Below, in pieces: positions 11,657 to 23,329 of a stretch of DNA of 64,000 nt (the first letter of the stretch is position 1; the number at the start of each line of letters is the position of its first letter). The stretch is from the NCBI GenBank assembly GCA_024699855.1, contig JAMPIQ010000002.1, positions 1,364,001 to 1,428,000 of the forward strand. Reading direction: 5' to 3'. The notes beneath the pieces are model-generated. The model did not search any database, had not been told where the DNA came from, and saw only the letters and a program-made list of their open reading frames with translations. The stretch comes from Aphelenchoides besseyi. Lineage: Eukaryota > Nematoda > Chromadorea > Rhabditida > Aphelenchoididae. Both the position numbers and the translations under genes were made by a program.

Positions 11657-12362
11657 AGATCATGAGGTTGGGAGTTTAATCTGTTTATTTCAAAAACATT
11701 CAGAACTCCGTTTTTGTCAAATTCAATTTCAATCGTCATTTGAATGAAAACATTTCAATTGCAGTTTAGCATCTCGTTGAACACGCCGAGATGCTTGGAG
11801 ATGTTCATCAGTCAGTACGATTTAATGACGATAACAAAGCGGCGTCTTATCAATTTTAACCGTGAATGGCATTGAGCGAATATGTCCAGACGAGGTCTTT
11901 GTATCGGTTATGTAAATGTAGTGTTATAAGTCGACGGTAACTCTACTTTTCGAATATGAGCAATTGACATGAAATAAAGTTGAAGAATGAAACAACTCAC
12001 AAGGTCAAATATCTTTCGGATCCTGCAATGAATGTGGTCGATTGAAAGTGTCCAAGATCGATTAACCATTTGTTTTGGAGTTTTTGCAACAGAAAATTGA
12101 ACTTTGACAAAACAAAGTGGACGACCAATTGACGTTTGAAGTCGTTAGGACACAACACTCGCAAGCTCGAAATCGTTAGTGAGATTACGATTGGTATTCA
12201 AAGAAGCTGAGCATGAAAGTGAGGTTCTTCCTAAGATCTCAGTAATTTGCGATATTCGCCGCTAACTACCTTTGATTAGAGAATGAGTTCTAAAATTCGG
12301 TTTTCTTGTCATTTGACTTTATTTCTGTTGAGCTCTCAGGTTGTTTCCTTTTGCTCGGATCA
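11657..12362. other. No gene recognised
   Basis: Intergenic; no supported exon or repeat seen. Confidence 0.45.
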
Positions 12363-13036
12363 CGATGTTCCTTTTTTCGATTTGGTTTCTGATGATCTGC
12401 GGATCGATTGGTCAAGCACAGACGTGTATTGAGGATCGGTAAGTTGGAAATAAGTGAAAGATTGATTTTTCGGTTTCAGCAACATTACTGGCTACTGGTC
12501 GAACTTTGAAGTAGGGGTCAAGAGCAATGGGCCGAAATCAAGGCGAGGTTGTGCATTACACCGAAAATGCGTGATTTTAAGTAAATTAAGCGCTGAAAAT
12601 CGATGTTGACTTCCTTTTAGAGGTTCGATAACGGTCGGTCAATGCACGATCAATGGCACTTTTTTTCCGGTCCACTCTCAAGACCGGTTTGTTGTTTTCT
12701 TTCGACAATCACTATAATTGTTTAGTTAACAACGATGCCTTTTCTTCGCTAATTTCAATCGTTGCAAACACCACGAGCGTTACAATGCAAACGGGTAACT
12801 CAAGTGTCTCACAACGTTTGCTCGTTTACTTTGACTGATGGAAAAATCGTCACCATTGTTGGTCTTAATATCAAGAAGACAAACGGAGCTTATTGGGTTC
12901 TGGTCTGTTTCTACTGACTATTCTGATTCCACGTTTATACTTTAGGACAATTCGCTTAACCACTGACAACAACACCTCGACCAATCAAACAACTAACGAT
13001 GCGATGAGCAAAGAAACAACCGAGAACAAAATCTGA
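12363..13036 (+). CDS. Small secreted protein, model uncertain
   Basis: The first exon encodes a signal peptide (MFLFSIWFLMICGSIGQAQ) followed by TCIED and a donor GTAAGTT. The next exon reads NITGYWSNFEVGVKSNGPKS with two cysteines after it. Later coding-looking pieces include ITVGQCTINGTFFPVHSQD, DGKIVTIVGLNIKKTNGAYW and a Thr/Asn-rich end stopping at TGA 13034-13036. The pieces do not all connect in phase with canonical junctions, so either an intron is mis-placed or the gene is damaged. No family recognised; secretion is predicted only from the N-terminus. Confidence 0.4.
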
Positions 13037-13688
13037 TCTATGTCACTTGGTTTTACAAACTTGTGATCACGACTCAATTTTCCCGTTTATTAGTCATTTA
13101 GAATGTTAACAACATGTTCATTTCCTGACTTGAACTCCACAGTCGTTGCCATATCAACATCGAGGAAGATGCTATTAAAATGAAAAAGTCGAAATCGTCG
13201 TTTGTGTTCAACAAGTTTGGTGCATTTATTATCGTCCTAAATTTAAAGGCTCATTTTTGAGCTTATTGCTTATAAACAGCTTCAAGTGTATGTTCTTAAC
13301 AGCAGTATTCAAACTCCATTCGTGTGTATGAGCACCAAAAAGCAACATTCTAGGTGTTTCTTTTAATCAAAAAAGGCTTTTTTCGGACTACGGAGACGAA
13401 TTTGCAGCAAAAACTCGAAGTAGAAAGCAGAAAAAAGACTCTCGAGTGTTTGTCTGCTGTTCGCTTTTAAGCCAAAAACTACAAAAAGTTGATCTTTTCG
13501 TCTTAACCGCGTCACTTCCTCCTCAACATTTGGAGACTACGTTTGTTGAGATAAAGTTCTTTTTCTACCAATAAAATTTGTTGTTTTCTATCGAGCGTAT
13601 AACTCTTTTTGTTTCCGCGAGTTTGTGCACTTTGCTTCGTGAGTGTAAAAGAGCATTCAGCGAGAGCGTGAACTGAGAGTTTTTAGCG
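13037..13688. other. No gene recognised
   Basis: T-rich upstream region of the P450 gene; nothing further seen. Confidence 0.45.
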
Positions 13689-15606
13689 ATGTGGTTGTGG
13701 ATTTTGTATTTGATCTTGTTGGCAATTGGATTGCTGTTTGTCTACCAATGTTGGTACGTTCGCCGATTCTATCCCAAAGGTCCAATGCCAATTCCTCTGG
13801 TCAGTCGTTTTTGGATTCACATCTAAAGTTCTTTTCAGTTGGGAAATGCACTCTCGTTGATTGGTGTTGAGAGAATCGAAGAAAAGTTGTTTGAATGGAA
13901 GGAAACCTACGGACCGATTTACGTTTGAAATGCCTTTTTCCACACGAATCGATCTGACCTTTTAGACCTTCTGGGCAGGAAACGTTCCGACCGTAACAAT
14001 CAACGATTTCCAGTTAATTCAGGAGATGTTTGTGAAAGACGGTGACAACTACACTGAGAAGTTGGTTATGGAATCGTTCGACAAACTGACTCGCGGTGGG
14101 AACTACGGCATCATAGGTCTTATTGTTGAGATATCTGAGATTACTGTCGCTTCCAGGAACAAACGGCGATCTTTGGCGTGAACAGCGAAGATTTGCTTTG
14201 ACGACGTTAAGGGACTTTGGAATGAACAAAACTCTAATGCAAGAGCGAGTAAGAGCCGATCGAGTGTTGAAGCCAAACACAAATTGTAGATTTTGGACGA
14301 AGTGCAAACTCTCTGCGCAAACGTGAACTTGGAGCTGAATGCTGGAGTTGTGGAACACGACTTTAGACGACACACGGACATTTGCGTGGGATCGATTATA
14401 AATTCGTTGGTTTGCGGTTATCGATTCACAGAAAATGTAAAAACTTGTCACTTAAATTCTTGAAAGTTCATTTACAGAATCGAGAAGGGGACTTCTACAA
14501 ACTGAAAGATTGCTTGAATAACATGAACAAAGCGTTCGGATCGTTCTTTGCTTCACTTCCAATCACCATTCCAGTTTTACGCAAATTTCCCGTCTTCAAA
14601 CAGCGATTTGAATATGCCATCAGTCATTTTCATTACATTCTAGAGTTTCTGAAAGACAACATCGAGCAGCACGAACATCAAAACGACTACGAAACGATGA
14701 ATGAACCCAACGACTTCATTGATGCATTTTTGATTGAAAGAGCAAGAAGAGAACGTGAAGGTCAACCTCACACGTTTACGTGAGTTCCTCGTTTCAATAA
14801 GCTAAAGAAAATGTTTTAGGATTTTACAGTTGCAAAACGTATGTTTCGATATGTTAGTTATGGTCACAAATCAAAGAGTTTGTTTTTGATTTCAGTTGGT
14901 TGGCAGGACAAGAAACTACGAATACTACGTAAGTAAACGAAGAAGAATTCTTTTGAAGTTGTTCGTAGGATCACGTGGGCTATTGGCTACTTGATTTGCC
15001 ATTCCGAAGCGCAGAAACGATTGCACGAGGAATTGGATCGTGTAGTCGGTTCTGATCGAATGGTCACCATCGCCGATAAACAGAACCTGCCATTTGCTCA
15101 GGCGTGCGTCTTGGAATCTCAAAGACGTGCGAACATTATTCCGCTGAATACGCTTCGCGTTAATTCAAAACCAATTGAAGTGTGTGGAATGACGTTGCCA
15201 AAAGGAACAACAGTGATTCCACAAATGTCCACACTGTTCGTTGATCCGATGGTCTTTCCGAATCCGCTCGAATTCAATCCATCACGTTTTATTGACGACG
15301 AAGGACAACTGAAACATTGCAACGAGATGATTCCATTTTCTCTCGGTCGAAGATCGTGTATTGGAGAATCGCTGGTTAGTCTCTCAAGCACGATTTAATC
15401 TTAAAGACCTCTTGTAGGCACGAATGGAATTGTATTTAATCATTACTAATCTCTTCAATCAATACGAGGTAAACAGCCACTTATCTCCTTCTTCGAGTCG
15501 TGTATTTCAGTTTCTACCCACTGATGAGCCTCCAAGTTTGTTGCGCGAGGGCATGGATATCAAAATGCGACCGTTCAAATGCAAACTACAACGACGACAC
15601 GTCTAA
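13689..15606 (+). CDS. Cytochrome P450, CYP33-like
   Basis: The protein of about 500 residues starts with a membrane anchor (LWILYLILLAIGLLFVY) and the proline-rich hinge GPMPIPL. In order it shows the N-terminal motif WAGNVPTVTINDFQ, an I-helix oxygen-binding motif LAGQETTNTT, the K-helix ExxR in LESQR, a PSRF version of the PERF motif, and the heme-binding loop FSLGRRSCIG with the axial cysteine. All key P450 residues are present. It would be an ER monooxygenase acting on fatty acids or xenobiotics, as proposed for nematode CYP2-clan/CYP33 enzymes. About nine small introns interrupt it, one splitting the FDIWLAG stretch before the I-helix. It ends at TAA 15604-15606. No defect seen. Confidence 0.9.
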
Positions 15607-15874
15607 CAACCTTTTAATCAATCGCATTTCTAGTAAACTTGTTTTCAAAATGACTGAGGAATATCGAGGTGTGAAGCCACCAACTCAAATAAACGCAGCT
15701 CCCTTTTTAGACTGCAGGGAGATTAACAACTCGAATGGTTTCTGCTTAAATTCATGCTCTCCTCCGCAAACGTTGGTGCTGTGATCAGCGAAACGTTCAA
15801 CAAAATGTAAATGCAAATGTTTTAAACGAGTTTTCTGTTGATAACGTGGCAACAGTTGGAATGCTTTAGTTGTT

Positions 15875-17386
15875 ATGAGCTCTCACTCATTATTCCAAAT
15901 GAATCTTCAAACACTTCTTGGACAAAACTCTCCACTTCGTAATCTCTCGGCCAAGTTCGTTTGTCGACTTTTGTTTGGCAACGCGATTGTTGCCTTCGTT
16001 TTGTTCGAGTTCTTCTATTTCGCTAACAGACATGATGCGACCAGAAACCTTCTAGTATTTCCGTCTTTCAATTTTACGTCAGTCGAAGAGCAGTTGAAAC
16101 CATCAGATGAAAATTGCTATTGTAATGGGGAATTGGTTTGTTTCGATTGTTTTTTCTATCACCATCGATTTCAGTTCTGTTTTCCGGGAGTCAACTCGGA
16201 TGCCAACGTTGAATTTGGACGTCCGTTTCCGTGCACGAACGAACTTCACTCGGTACTCGTCAGGAATCGGCTTCTCGAAGAAAACATTCGTGAGACAACC
16301 AAACACTACGAGATTCTCGATGCCGAAACGTGGACTCCCGTCTTCGTGACTTCTGTTTCCGCCGATCATTTTGCCGAAATTCGCACGTTAATGCGACAGT
16401 TGCGGAAGTTTTATCCGAAAAACCAGGTGCTTGTTTTCGATCTTGGACTCAACGAAGAAAATGTAAGTGGTCTTGTTCTCTTGTTGATTCTGTTGTTTTG
16501 GTTGGTGGAGATCAAGCGTTGGTGCAACGTTGAGGTCAACAAATTCGACTTCGTCAGATACCCACCACACGTGCGCCATTTAAGGAATTTCGCATTTAAA
16601 TTGGTTTTGCTGGTGAGTTCAAATTGCTGTTCATCGATCATGTTTAATGGCAGGACGCGTTGAAATTGCACTCTGCTTTCTTTTACTTCGACACAAGTGT
16701 TTTGGTCCAAAATTCGGATTTGAACAATTTTCTTCGCGCAGTTCAACGAGGAGTTCTGATGCCGTTTTCAACGGAGACCTTCACGTATCACAGTGTTTTT
16801 GCGGCCACCAATCCAAGTAAGAAGTGGATTACTGTTGCGTTTAATCGCGCAGCTTAAGAGATGTACGAGTTTCTTCCCGTTCCGCCCGTTGCTGCTCAAA
16901 TCGAAATGGTTCAAAGTACGGCGATGTTGGTCATTGACTCGCCGTATACTCGTCGGGTGATGAAATGGTGAGTTGCATTTTGATTTCAATCATTCTCAGC
17001 AATCAGGTGGACACTTTGTGCGTTGAGTCCCGACTGTCTACTGCCGGAGGGCTCAAACGTCGACTGTCTAATTGGAAACTACCGAGATCGATGGCACACG
17101 TACATGAAGTGTCATCGGTAAGTTGCTTTCTTGCTAACCAATGCGTGTTTGTAGTTACGACCAATCTTTTTGGAACCTTTATGCGATTGCCGAACTCTAC
17201 GGACCAAAGCGAATGGCCGTTCGTTTGAACTACACCACCGATTTCAAGAAAATCGACTTGAATTTGGCCAAAACAATCGAAAGAAATCGGAATCGAGCAT
17301 TAAATCCGATGTTCAAAAGGCTGATCAAAATCAAACGTGGCAATCCCTACAACCAATCCCTGAATCTGGCTTGTGATGTCAAATAA
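15875..17386 (+). CDS. DUF1647-type putative glycosyltransferase
   Basis: A type II membrane protein: a short cytoplasmic N-terminus, then one helix near residues 35-50 (NAIVAFVLFEFFYF), then a luminal domain. The domain shows PVFVTSVSADHFAEIRTL, VLVFDLGLNEEN, KFDFVRYPPHV and, near the end, CLIGNYRDRWHTYMKCHRYD joined to QSFWN. This is the order of the nematode DUF1647 family, thought to be Golgi glycosyltransferase-like; no activity is proven. About seven introns, including one splitting the HR-YDQS motif. The final exon ends DVK at TAA 17384-17386. It follows the P450 in the same orientation, about 270 bp apart. Confidence 0.75.
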
Positions 17387-17632
17387 ATTTCTTCGAATGA
17401 ATTCAACCGCAGACTCTGAGAAGACACTTTGATAGCAAACGCGCCAATTTTCTTTCAAAAACAAACGATCTTTCCGTTGCTCTTTCGATGTCCATTTGAT
17501 TGTTCGATTGAAATGAATGGCAGACGAAAAGCGTTTGCAGTTTCGCGTTGTTTTTGTTTGTTTTTGCCATCGAATGCGCGTATTCACGATTGGAATTCCA
17601 ATTTCAGACATCAGTTTTCTTTGACATCTGAA

Positions 17633-18192
17633 ATGACCGGTTGCGGGTTGTCGACGAAAAAGAAGACGGTTCTTTGCGGTCTGAATCCACATGTAAGTTG
17701 CTCTTCCAGTTGTTCTGCATCCCTCTTTAGAAAGCAACTCTTTGCATCAGTGCCGCTGGGATGGTTATTAACTGTGGCCTGCTCGTCAATGTGTTCGGAT
17801 ATCAATCGGTTATGCTCAAGAAAGATCTTCCTACGTTCATGTGGTTGAGCATCATAGTTCTCAACGCGGTTGTTTCGTTCGTTTTGCTCGTTGGTGTTGA
17901 ACGAAAGGAGCCCTGCTGTTATTATCCATTTTTGTCTTTGACGGTAAGTTCAATGACCACTTCGTTGATTACTTTTTTGCTTCAGATTGTGCGTATTGGA
18001 CTGTGCATTTTAACGCTTCTGTCGGTTCTGTTCGGATTCTCGACGCTCATCATTGACCTCCAATTGTATCAAACCAATTTACAGACCGTCTTGTTTCTGA
18101 TTGCTACCATTTGGATCGAATACTACGCGTACGTTGTGGTCAAACGATCGTTGAATCTGCTTCTTGAGTTCGAGTTGCCGTTGATCAATTGA
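17633..18192 (+). CDS. Small four-helix membrane protein
   Basis: Three exons join in phase through 38- and 43-nt introns, giving about 160 residues. After a Cys/Lys N-terminus (MTGCGLSTKKKTVLCG) there are four hydrophobic segments: ISAAGMVINCGLLVNVFG, FMWLSIIVLNAVVSFVLLVG, GLCILTLLSVLFGFSTLI and TVLFLIATIWIEYYAYVVV. The layout resembles nematode tetraspan/LAPTM-like proteins of the endomembrane system, but no diagnostic motif was seen. Stop TGA at 18190-18192. Confidence 0.65.
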
Positions 18193-18447
18193 CAATCGAA
18201 GGTTGGGACTCCCGACTTTTGCTCATCGAATGGACATCTCCAATGGTTTCATTTGGATTCCTCTTTTTGATGCTCTAAACATACTGTCATTTGTTCTTAA
18301 AGCTTTTAATTCGTTTTTTAAAGTAAAATGTCCTCGATTTTGTTTGCACTTGCTATCGAACGTTGTTTTCAATTCGATCGAACTGCTCAATCGTTGTATG
18401 TTTACTTCAAGAATTCGGTTATAAGACAAACAGCAGTTTTGAGGTAT

Positions 18448-18946
18448 TCACGAGTTTACGAAGGTGCAAAAAGATATAAAATAGATGAGTAAACTGAAAC
18501 CACTGGTACCTTTACGCCAATTGTTCGCTTCATTACAAGCATTTCGATTGCAAATGCACGTTCGTCTTCGTTTAATATCCGTGTAACAATGGTCGTCCAT
18601 TCGCACCGGTTGTCCACTTTCGTCCATTAAACAACCCTGAAACGAAGTTTGCTCAAACATACAATCAACTAACCATCATGATGTGATTCCCTTTCACTAT
18701 CTTGACACAACTCTGCTCGATTTCGCGACATGGAACGATCGGGGCATCACTGCAATTTCCACTGACTTGCGGTGAGTTCGAATCACAAGTGCAACACCAT
18801 AGAACAAGAGTGTCTGTTGCGGGAAACAAAATGGATGAGAGTTGAAAGGATTCCTGAGACTTCGATTCGGAAGTTGTGGTTGTCGGCTGAGAAGCAGTAA
18901 AATGAAGAGAAAACAGGATTAACGTGAATTTGAGGAGAATGTTCAT
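18448..18946 (-). CDS. Ly6/uPAR-like GPI-anchored protein
   Basis: Two exons join through GTTAGT...TTTCAG. The product of about 150 residues has a signal peptide (MNILLKFTLILFSLHFTAS), a Thr/Ser linker, then a cysteine-rich domain beginning CCTC. It contains about ten cysteines and ends with the three-finger signature CICNRNACNEA. The C-terminus is a short polar spacer and a hydrophobic tail (FSLLIYFISFCTF) typical of a GPI-attachment signal. Nematode Ly6 proteins (for example the ODR-2/HOT group) modulate neuronal or surface receptors; the specific role here is unknown. Convergent with the tetraspan gene. Confidence 0.7.
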
Positions 18947-19218
18947 TAGCGACTATTCGTTTTGATCATCACTAATAATCAAAACCCAAAAGGTTTTCGT
19001 CGTTCAGATCACTCATTTCGGTTCTTATCATTTCAAGCGGAAAGACGTGTTGAGTTTTCATCAAAAAGATTGTACGAAACATCGGTTTTGTTTGGACATA
19101 AAAGTTGAACTCGTGCATTTGAGATATCAACAAACGAACTGAATTCAACGCACCACTCTCTTTACAATCGTCTCAGAAGGAAAGTGCACGAATTTGAGGT
19201 GGGACTGAAGAGGAACGA

Positions 19219-19669
19219 TGGCTCATTCGAAGCGCCGTGAAAAAATGTTATTAGAAAGTGTTCTCCGTCTTGTTCGAGGAGTACGCTAGAATTTTTTGGA
19301 TTTATGCTTAACTATAGTTCTCAAGAAGTTGTACGATGGAAGATGTGCAAGGAATAGTTGAGTGAGTAAGCAGTCTAGTTGGAGCAGCTAATTTCTTTTG
19401 GGGATTGCGGGTTTGATTACACTGATTGTCGAGTACGTGTTGTTGCTTTGCATCCACAAATCAAGAGAAAAAAGGGAACAGTAAGTGATTGCAAAAGTCC
19501 AATCGACGTTTTGTGCAATTTTTGGAGTCGTTTGTGTAGATCCAACGCAGCACTTGAACATGACAATCGGAGGAATCCGACCCGTGACCGGCAAAAAGAA
19601 GATAGTTTCTGCAACAAGATCGCTTGCATTCTCAGCTACCATTGCACATTCGTTCATGTTTGAATCCTG
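19219..19669 (+). other. Weak coding trace, possibly a decayed gene
   Basis: A plus-strand frame starting at ATG 19219 (MAHSKRREKMLLESVLRLVR) meets a donor-like GTACGC and a TATAG acceptor. Later pieces read GLITLIVEYVLLLCIHKSRE and, after GTAAGTG, TKQVQ-like then TIGGIRPVTGKKKIVSATRS, ending at TGA 19667-19669. The middle cannot be spliced without stops. It resembles the remains of a small membrane protein; family unknown. Confidence 0.25.
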
Positions 19670-20525
19670 ATGGACTATAGTTTACCGCGAAGATTGAAAC
19701 GACGTAGCTGTCTGTAGTGTGCTGTTCCTGAAAATCGAAGAGCACATTCCTTTGGCAACTTTTCTATTTAGGTCATACAATTCGAACATCATTCGGAAAT
19801 TCCAGACTATATTCGTGCACTTTTCTTGTCAGACGATAAGTGACATTTGCTGTGCTGAGTGCTCAAATAGTTGGAATCTCATCTCTAAACGGTTTTCCAG
19901 CATATTGATCCTATAACACTTGTGTGCCATGAGTCTCTGGAGCTTTATCTTCTAACCAGTAATCAACTTAATTTTAACTTAAAACCTAAAAGTGGTGGTC
20001 AAATATCATTTCTTTTAGTGGTTATATTGACCAATGAGCCAATTAAAGAGTGGAATTTGGTTATCCGGAAACAATCTCGTCAGCTAGTAGACTTTTACTT
20101 CAATTGAGAACCACACATTTGTTCTGACACACGAGCACAACTTGACGATAGTCGCAGGAAGCGGTTTGTTTGTTCATCAGCAGATGGACTTCTATTTGAA
20201 TACGCAAATCAAGAGCAAACATCCATTGGTTTAATTGGAGGACGAAAAGCGAACAAAATTTATTTTCCTTTTTTGTAAACTTTAAACTTTCCATATCACA
20301 ACGACACACGAGAACTCTTGTCGATTCCAAGACAGCAGTTCAAACTAAGTTTGTGCTTAAAACTCAAAACGTTTGAAAATTGAATCCTCATATTTGTTAA
20401 TGAACCTGATCATTCGAGATTCGCGAACTGTGCTGTTACGTTCTTTGAAAGTTTATTGAGACCAGGAAGTTTAACAGTAAAAAAGCACACGAATCTTACT
20501 TATTCATTCTGCTAAAACGTCCCCG
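19670..20525. other. No gene recognised
   Basis: No supported exon; the right part is the upstream region of the protease gene. Confidence 0.4.
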
Positions 20526-22275
20526 ATGTTGATTAGCGGTCTCTTGATCGCCACAACTCTGGTGACGTCCGTTGATGCGGGCTCATGGTCACTTGCTATC
20601 CGAGAGGTTAAACATGTCAGTCGTAACAAGACCTTAGGCCCATTGAACGATATCTATACTGAAGTGTTGAACTTTGATCGTTCTTACTATCGAGGTTGGT
20701 TATTAGTTTGCAACAACTGAACGACATCTAACTTGTTCAGCGACTGTTTATGTAGGAACACCACCTAAGCCATTTCAAGTAGTAAGTGATCTGTTGTTTC
20801 GTTGGTTGTTAATATTAATATTTTCAGATGATCGACACAGGTAGACATCACTTGATTCTTCTATTGAACTTTTACTAGGATCCCCTATCTTATGGATTCC
20901 CAGAAAAGGATGCATAGCAAAGGGTTGGTTTGAAATGATTAATAAACAACCTTTTTTACTTCTAGGTCAGCAAACTACAGGGTGAGACAAAATGAATGGT
21001 TGACAATTCATCTGAGCTAACTGTAGAAATTGTGAATCGGGCAAGTATGTCTATGATCCTAAGGAGTCTGTCACCGCGGAAAATCTTGATACACCCCTTA
21101 GTATTAGTTACGGTAATTGAATGCAAAACTAATGGAAACTCTTTGATGACTATTAAGGTGATGGTAGTAGTTGGATGAAAGGACAATATTACAAAGACTT
21201 TTTCTCGGTGAGTTTATTGATTCTTGTTGAGTTGTAACTTCAATTTAGTTTGGAGAGAATAGCCGTTTTAAGGAACCGATTACCTTTGGCGTTGTTCACG
21301 AGATGACGGACGAAGATCAGGTTTACAGGTTGAAGGGCTTAACCTCTTATAATTACTGTAGGGAATTCTTGGGCTTGCAAATTCGTTTGATCCACATGAG
21401 CGCGGCAGCTTAATTATGCACGAAGCTTGGCGTCAAAAACTTCTTGATGCTCCAATTTTTACCATATATATGCGAAAATGCCCGGATTATGAAGATTGCG
21501 AGAAATACGGCACCATAACGATTGGCTCTGTTGACAAAGAAATGTGCGGTGAAATTGAAGGAAATGTGAATGTCGATCCTAACTGTAAGTCTCAACATTC
21601 TGAACATGAGTTAGCAGTTCGAAATAGCTATCTCATGGTTATTTGAAGTAACTCGTTTCGAGTTGGGTGCGGCACGTGTAAATAGTCCTTTTGAAGTCAC
21701 CATAGGTATACTGAAAAATAGACGTTTTTCCATCCGTATTTACAGATACGGGCGCTCCAGATATTTACGTGCCCTCCGATATCTACAAACAACTTATGAA
21801 AAAAATAAAAGCATCGCCCACGACGTCAGGTGATTACTTTGTTAGGTGCACTGCTCATGTAGATATCACTTTGGTTATTAACAAACGTGAGTACGTTATT
21901 CCTGGAAACCAATTGCTTGTGAATCTTCATACTGACCTTTGTACATTACGCTTGGTTCCTTGGGACTCACATAACGGCAAGTGGATATTGGGCATTCCAT
22001 TTTACCGGTACGTGACATTTCGCCACAACCATTTCCCCGCCGAGTTAGTTAAAATTTGGTTGTTATTGATACTGCGTATGAATAACTTTAGGCCTTCTCA
22101 CCACGGCAAGATACTTCGTGTTGAGAAGGGATTAATTCTTTTAACAAGCCTTTGCATTAGTCCACCTTTTGTCGTATTCCCCGTTTCGCTGCGTGGAAGC
22201 TCCAAGGTTGGAAACGGTTTCGTTGGTGCAAAAACGCTGATGTGCGAAAAGAATATAAAAGAAAATGAAGGTTAA
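20526..22275 (+). CDS. Pepsin-like aspartic protease (family A1)
   Basis: The secreted precursor begins MLISGLLIATTLVTSVDAGS. The mature fold starts YRATVYVGTPPKPFQVMIDT with the first catalytic Asp in IDTGSP, then the flap region SISYGDGSSWMKGQYY. The second catalytic Asp is in VTIDTGAPDIYVP after a spacer. GIPFYR near the end matches the GxxFLR-type C-terminal motif. Both active-site motifs are split by introns (ACA G|GA and ATA G|AT). Length, about 400-430 residues, fits the family. It would be a lysosomal or gut/secreted acid protease. The last exon after FYR is uncertain: the frame continues to TAA 22273-22275, but the usual RxGFA-type end is unclear. Confidence 0.8.
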
Positions 22276-22856
22276 AAGAACAAATTAAGGGTTCAAGTTT
22301 AAGGAAAAACACTTAAAACGCGCTGAAAACCAGTACCCCCAGTAGACTGGTAACTTTTCGACCCAATGACTGGTTGTTTATATCTTGAAACTAAGCAGTT
22401 ACGTTAGAGCTTCGTTCTAGATACATCCAAATATCATAGATCACATAAGCAACGTAACTTATTGAGCACAAACACTAGCTTTATTCAAAATTTATATTAA
22501 GTGATCACAAGAACAGAGCTGTTACGTGACTTAAACCTCTTTGGTGGCGAAATGTTCGGCGGCAAAATGTCACGCTTCGTCATTTTCCAGCGCCTACTGT
22601 ATGATCCACAACATTGAAAAGCATACTATTGAATTTGCACCCGCCCTAACGAGATACGATTGATTGGTAATAATCAATAAAGAAATGTTGCAAGAGTTAC
22701 CGTGTTGTTTTTATTTCGGCTTTGTCTGCAGAGAATATTGCAATCCTTCATTTCATGGATTGACTGCACTTTAGTTACTCAGCAAGCTTTTTATCGACTC
22801 CGCTCGTCGAGCTGAGTCCAATGGTACCGGTTTTGTGTTACGGAAATCATCGATGG
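22276..22856. other. No gene recognised
   Basis: Intergenic; nothing supported seen. Confidence 0.45.
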
Positions 22857-23260
22857 ACGGTCATATTGTCCACAAACACACTCCAGCCGTTGTCGACCTT
22901 ACAACTGATCATCTGCCCGTTGAGATCTTTTCTGAAGTCCGAAGGTGACTTCTAAATTTGATTCTTCTTACCGAATCACGTGTCTCAAAGCAGTTTCGCC
23001 CAAACGATTGGCGTTGAACAAAACCAATGGAACTCGAGAGTTGGCTTCCATTCGATGGTTTTTGAGCATTCGAGACAAACGCATAGCCGATCGAATGAGC
23101 TCTTCGGAATTCTCCAGCGCTGAGAATCGTGACTAGAAGTCGATTAACTTTGAGATAAAGGCAATTCTTTTGCTTCTTATCTTGACTCCAACAATCGATT
23201 CACGCGGCTACTTGTTCTTTGGTATCATCAAAATTAAAGAATCCCTTGTAATCGTGTTTA
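22857..23260 (-). CDS. Unrecognised gene, 3' exons
   Basis: Three minus-strand exons join in phase. The first, near 23210-23250, reads DYKGFFNFDDTKEQ. After a TTCTAG acceptor the second reads SRFSALENSEELIRSAMRLS and ANSRVPLVLFNANRLGETAL. After a 41-nt GTAAGA...TTCAG intron the third reads KDLNGQMISCKVDNGWSVFV and ends at TGA 22857-22859. The coding signal is good, but the first exon and start were not found. It may be a separate gene or the continuation of the gene at 23330-24800. Family not recognised. Confidence 0.4.
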
Positions 23261-23329
23261 TTTAAACAAACAATACACATTGTATCATTTGGTTAGCAAA
23301 CATTAAAAGTGAAATTAGCATCACCGTCA

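Noticed and set aside
18760..18790. tRNA-like T-loop GAGTTCGAATC
   Set aside because: It lies in the coding exon of the Ly6 gene and no acceptor stem or other arms pair around it.
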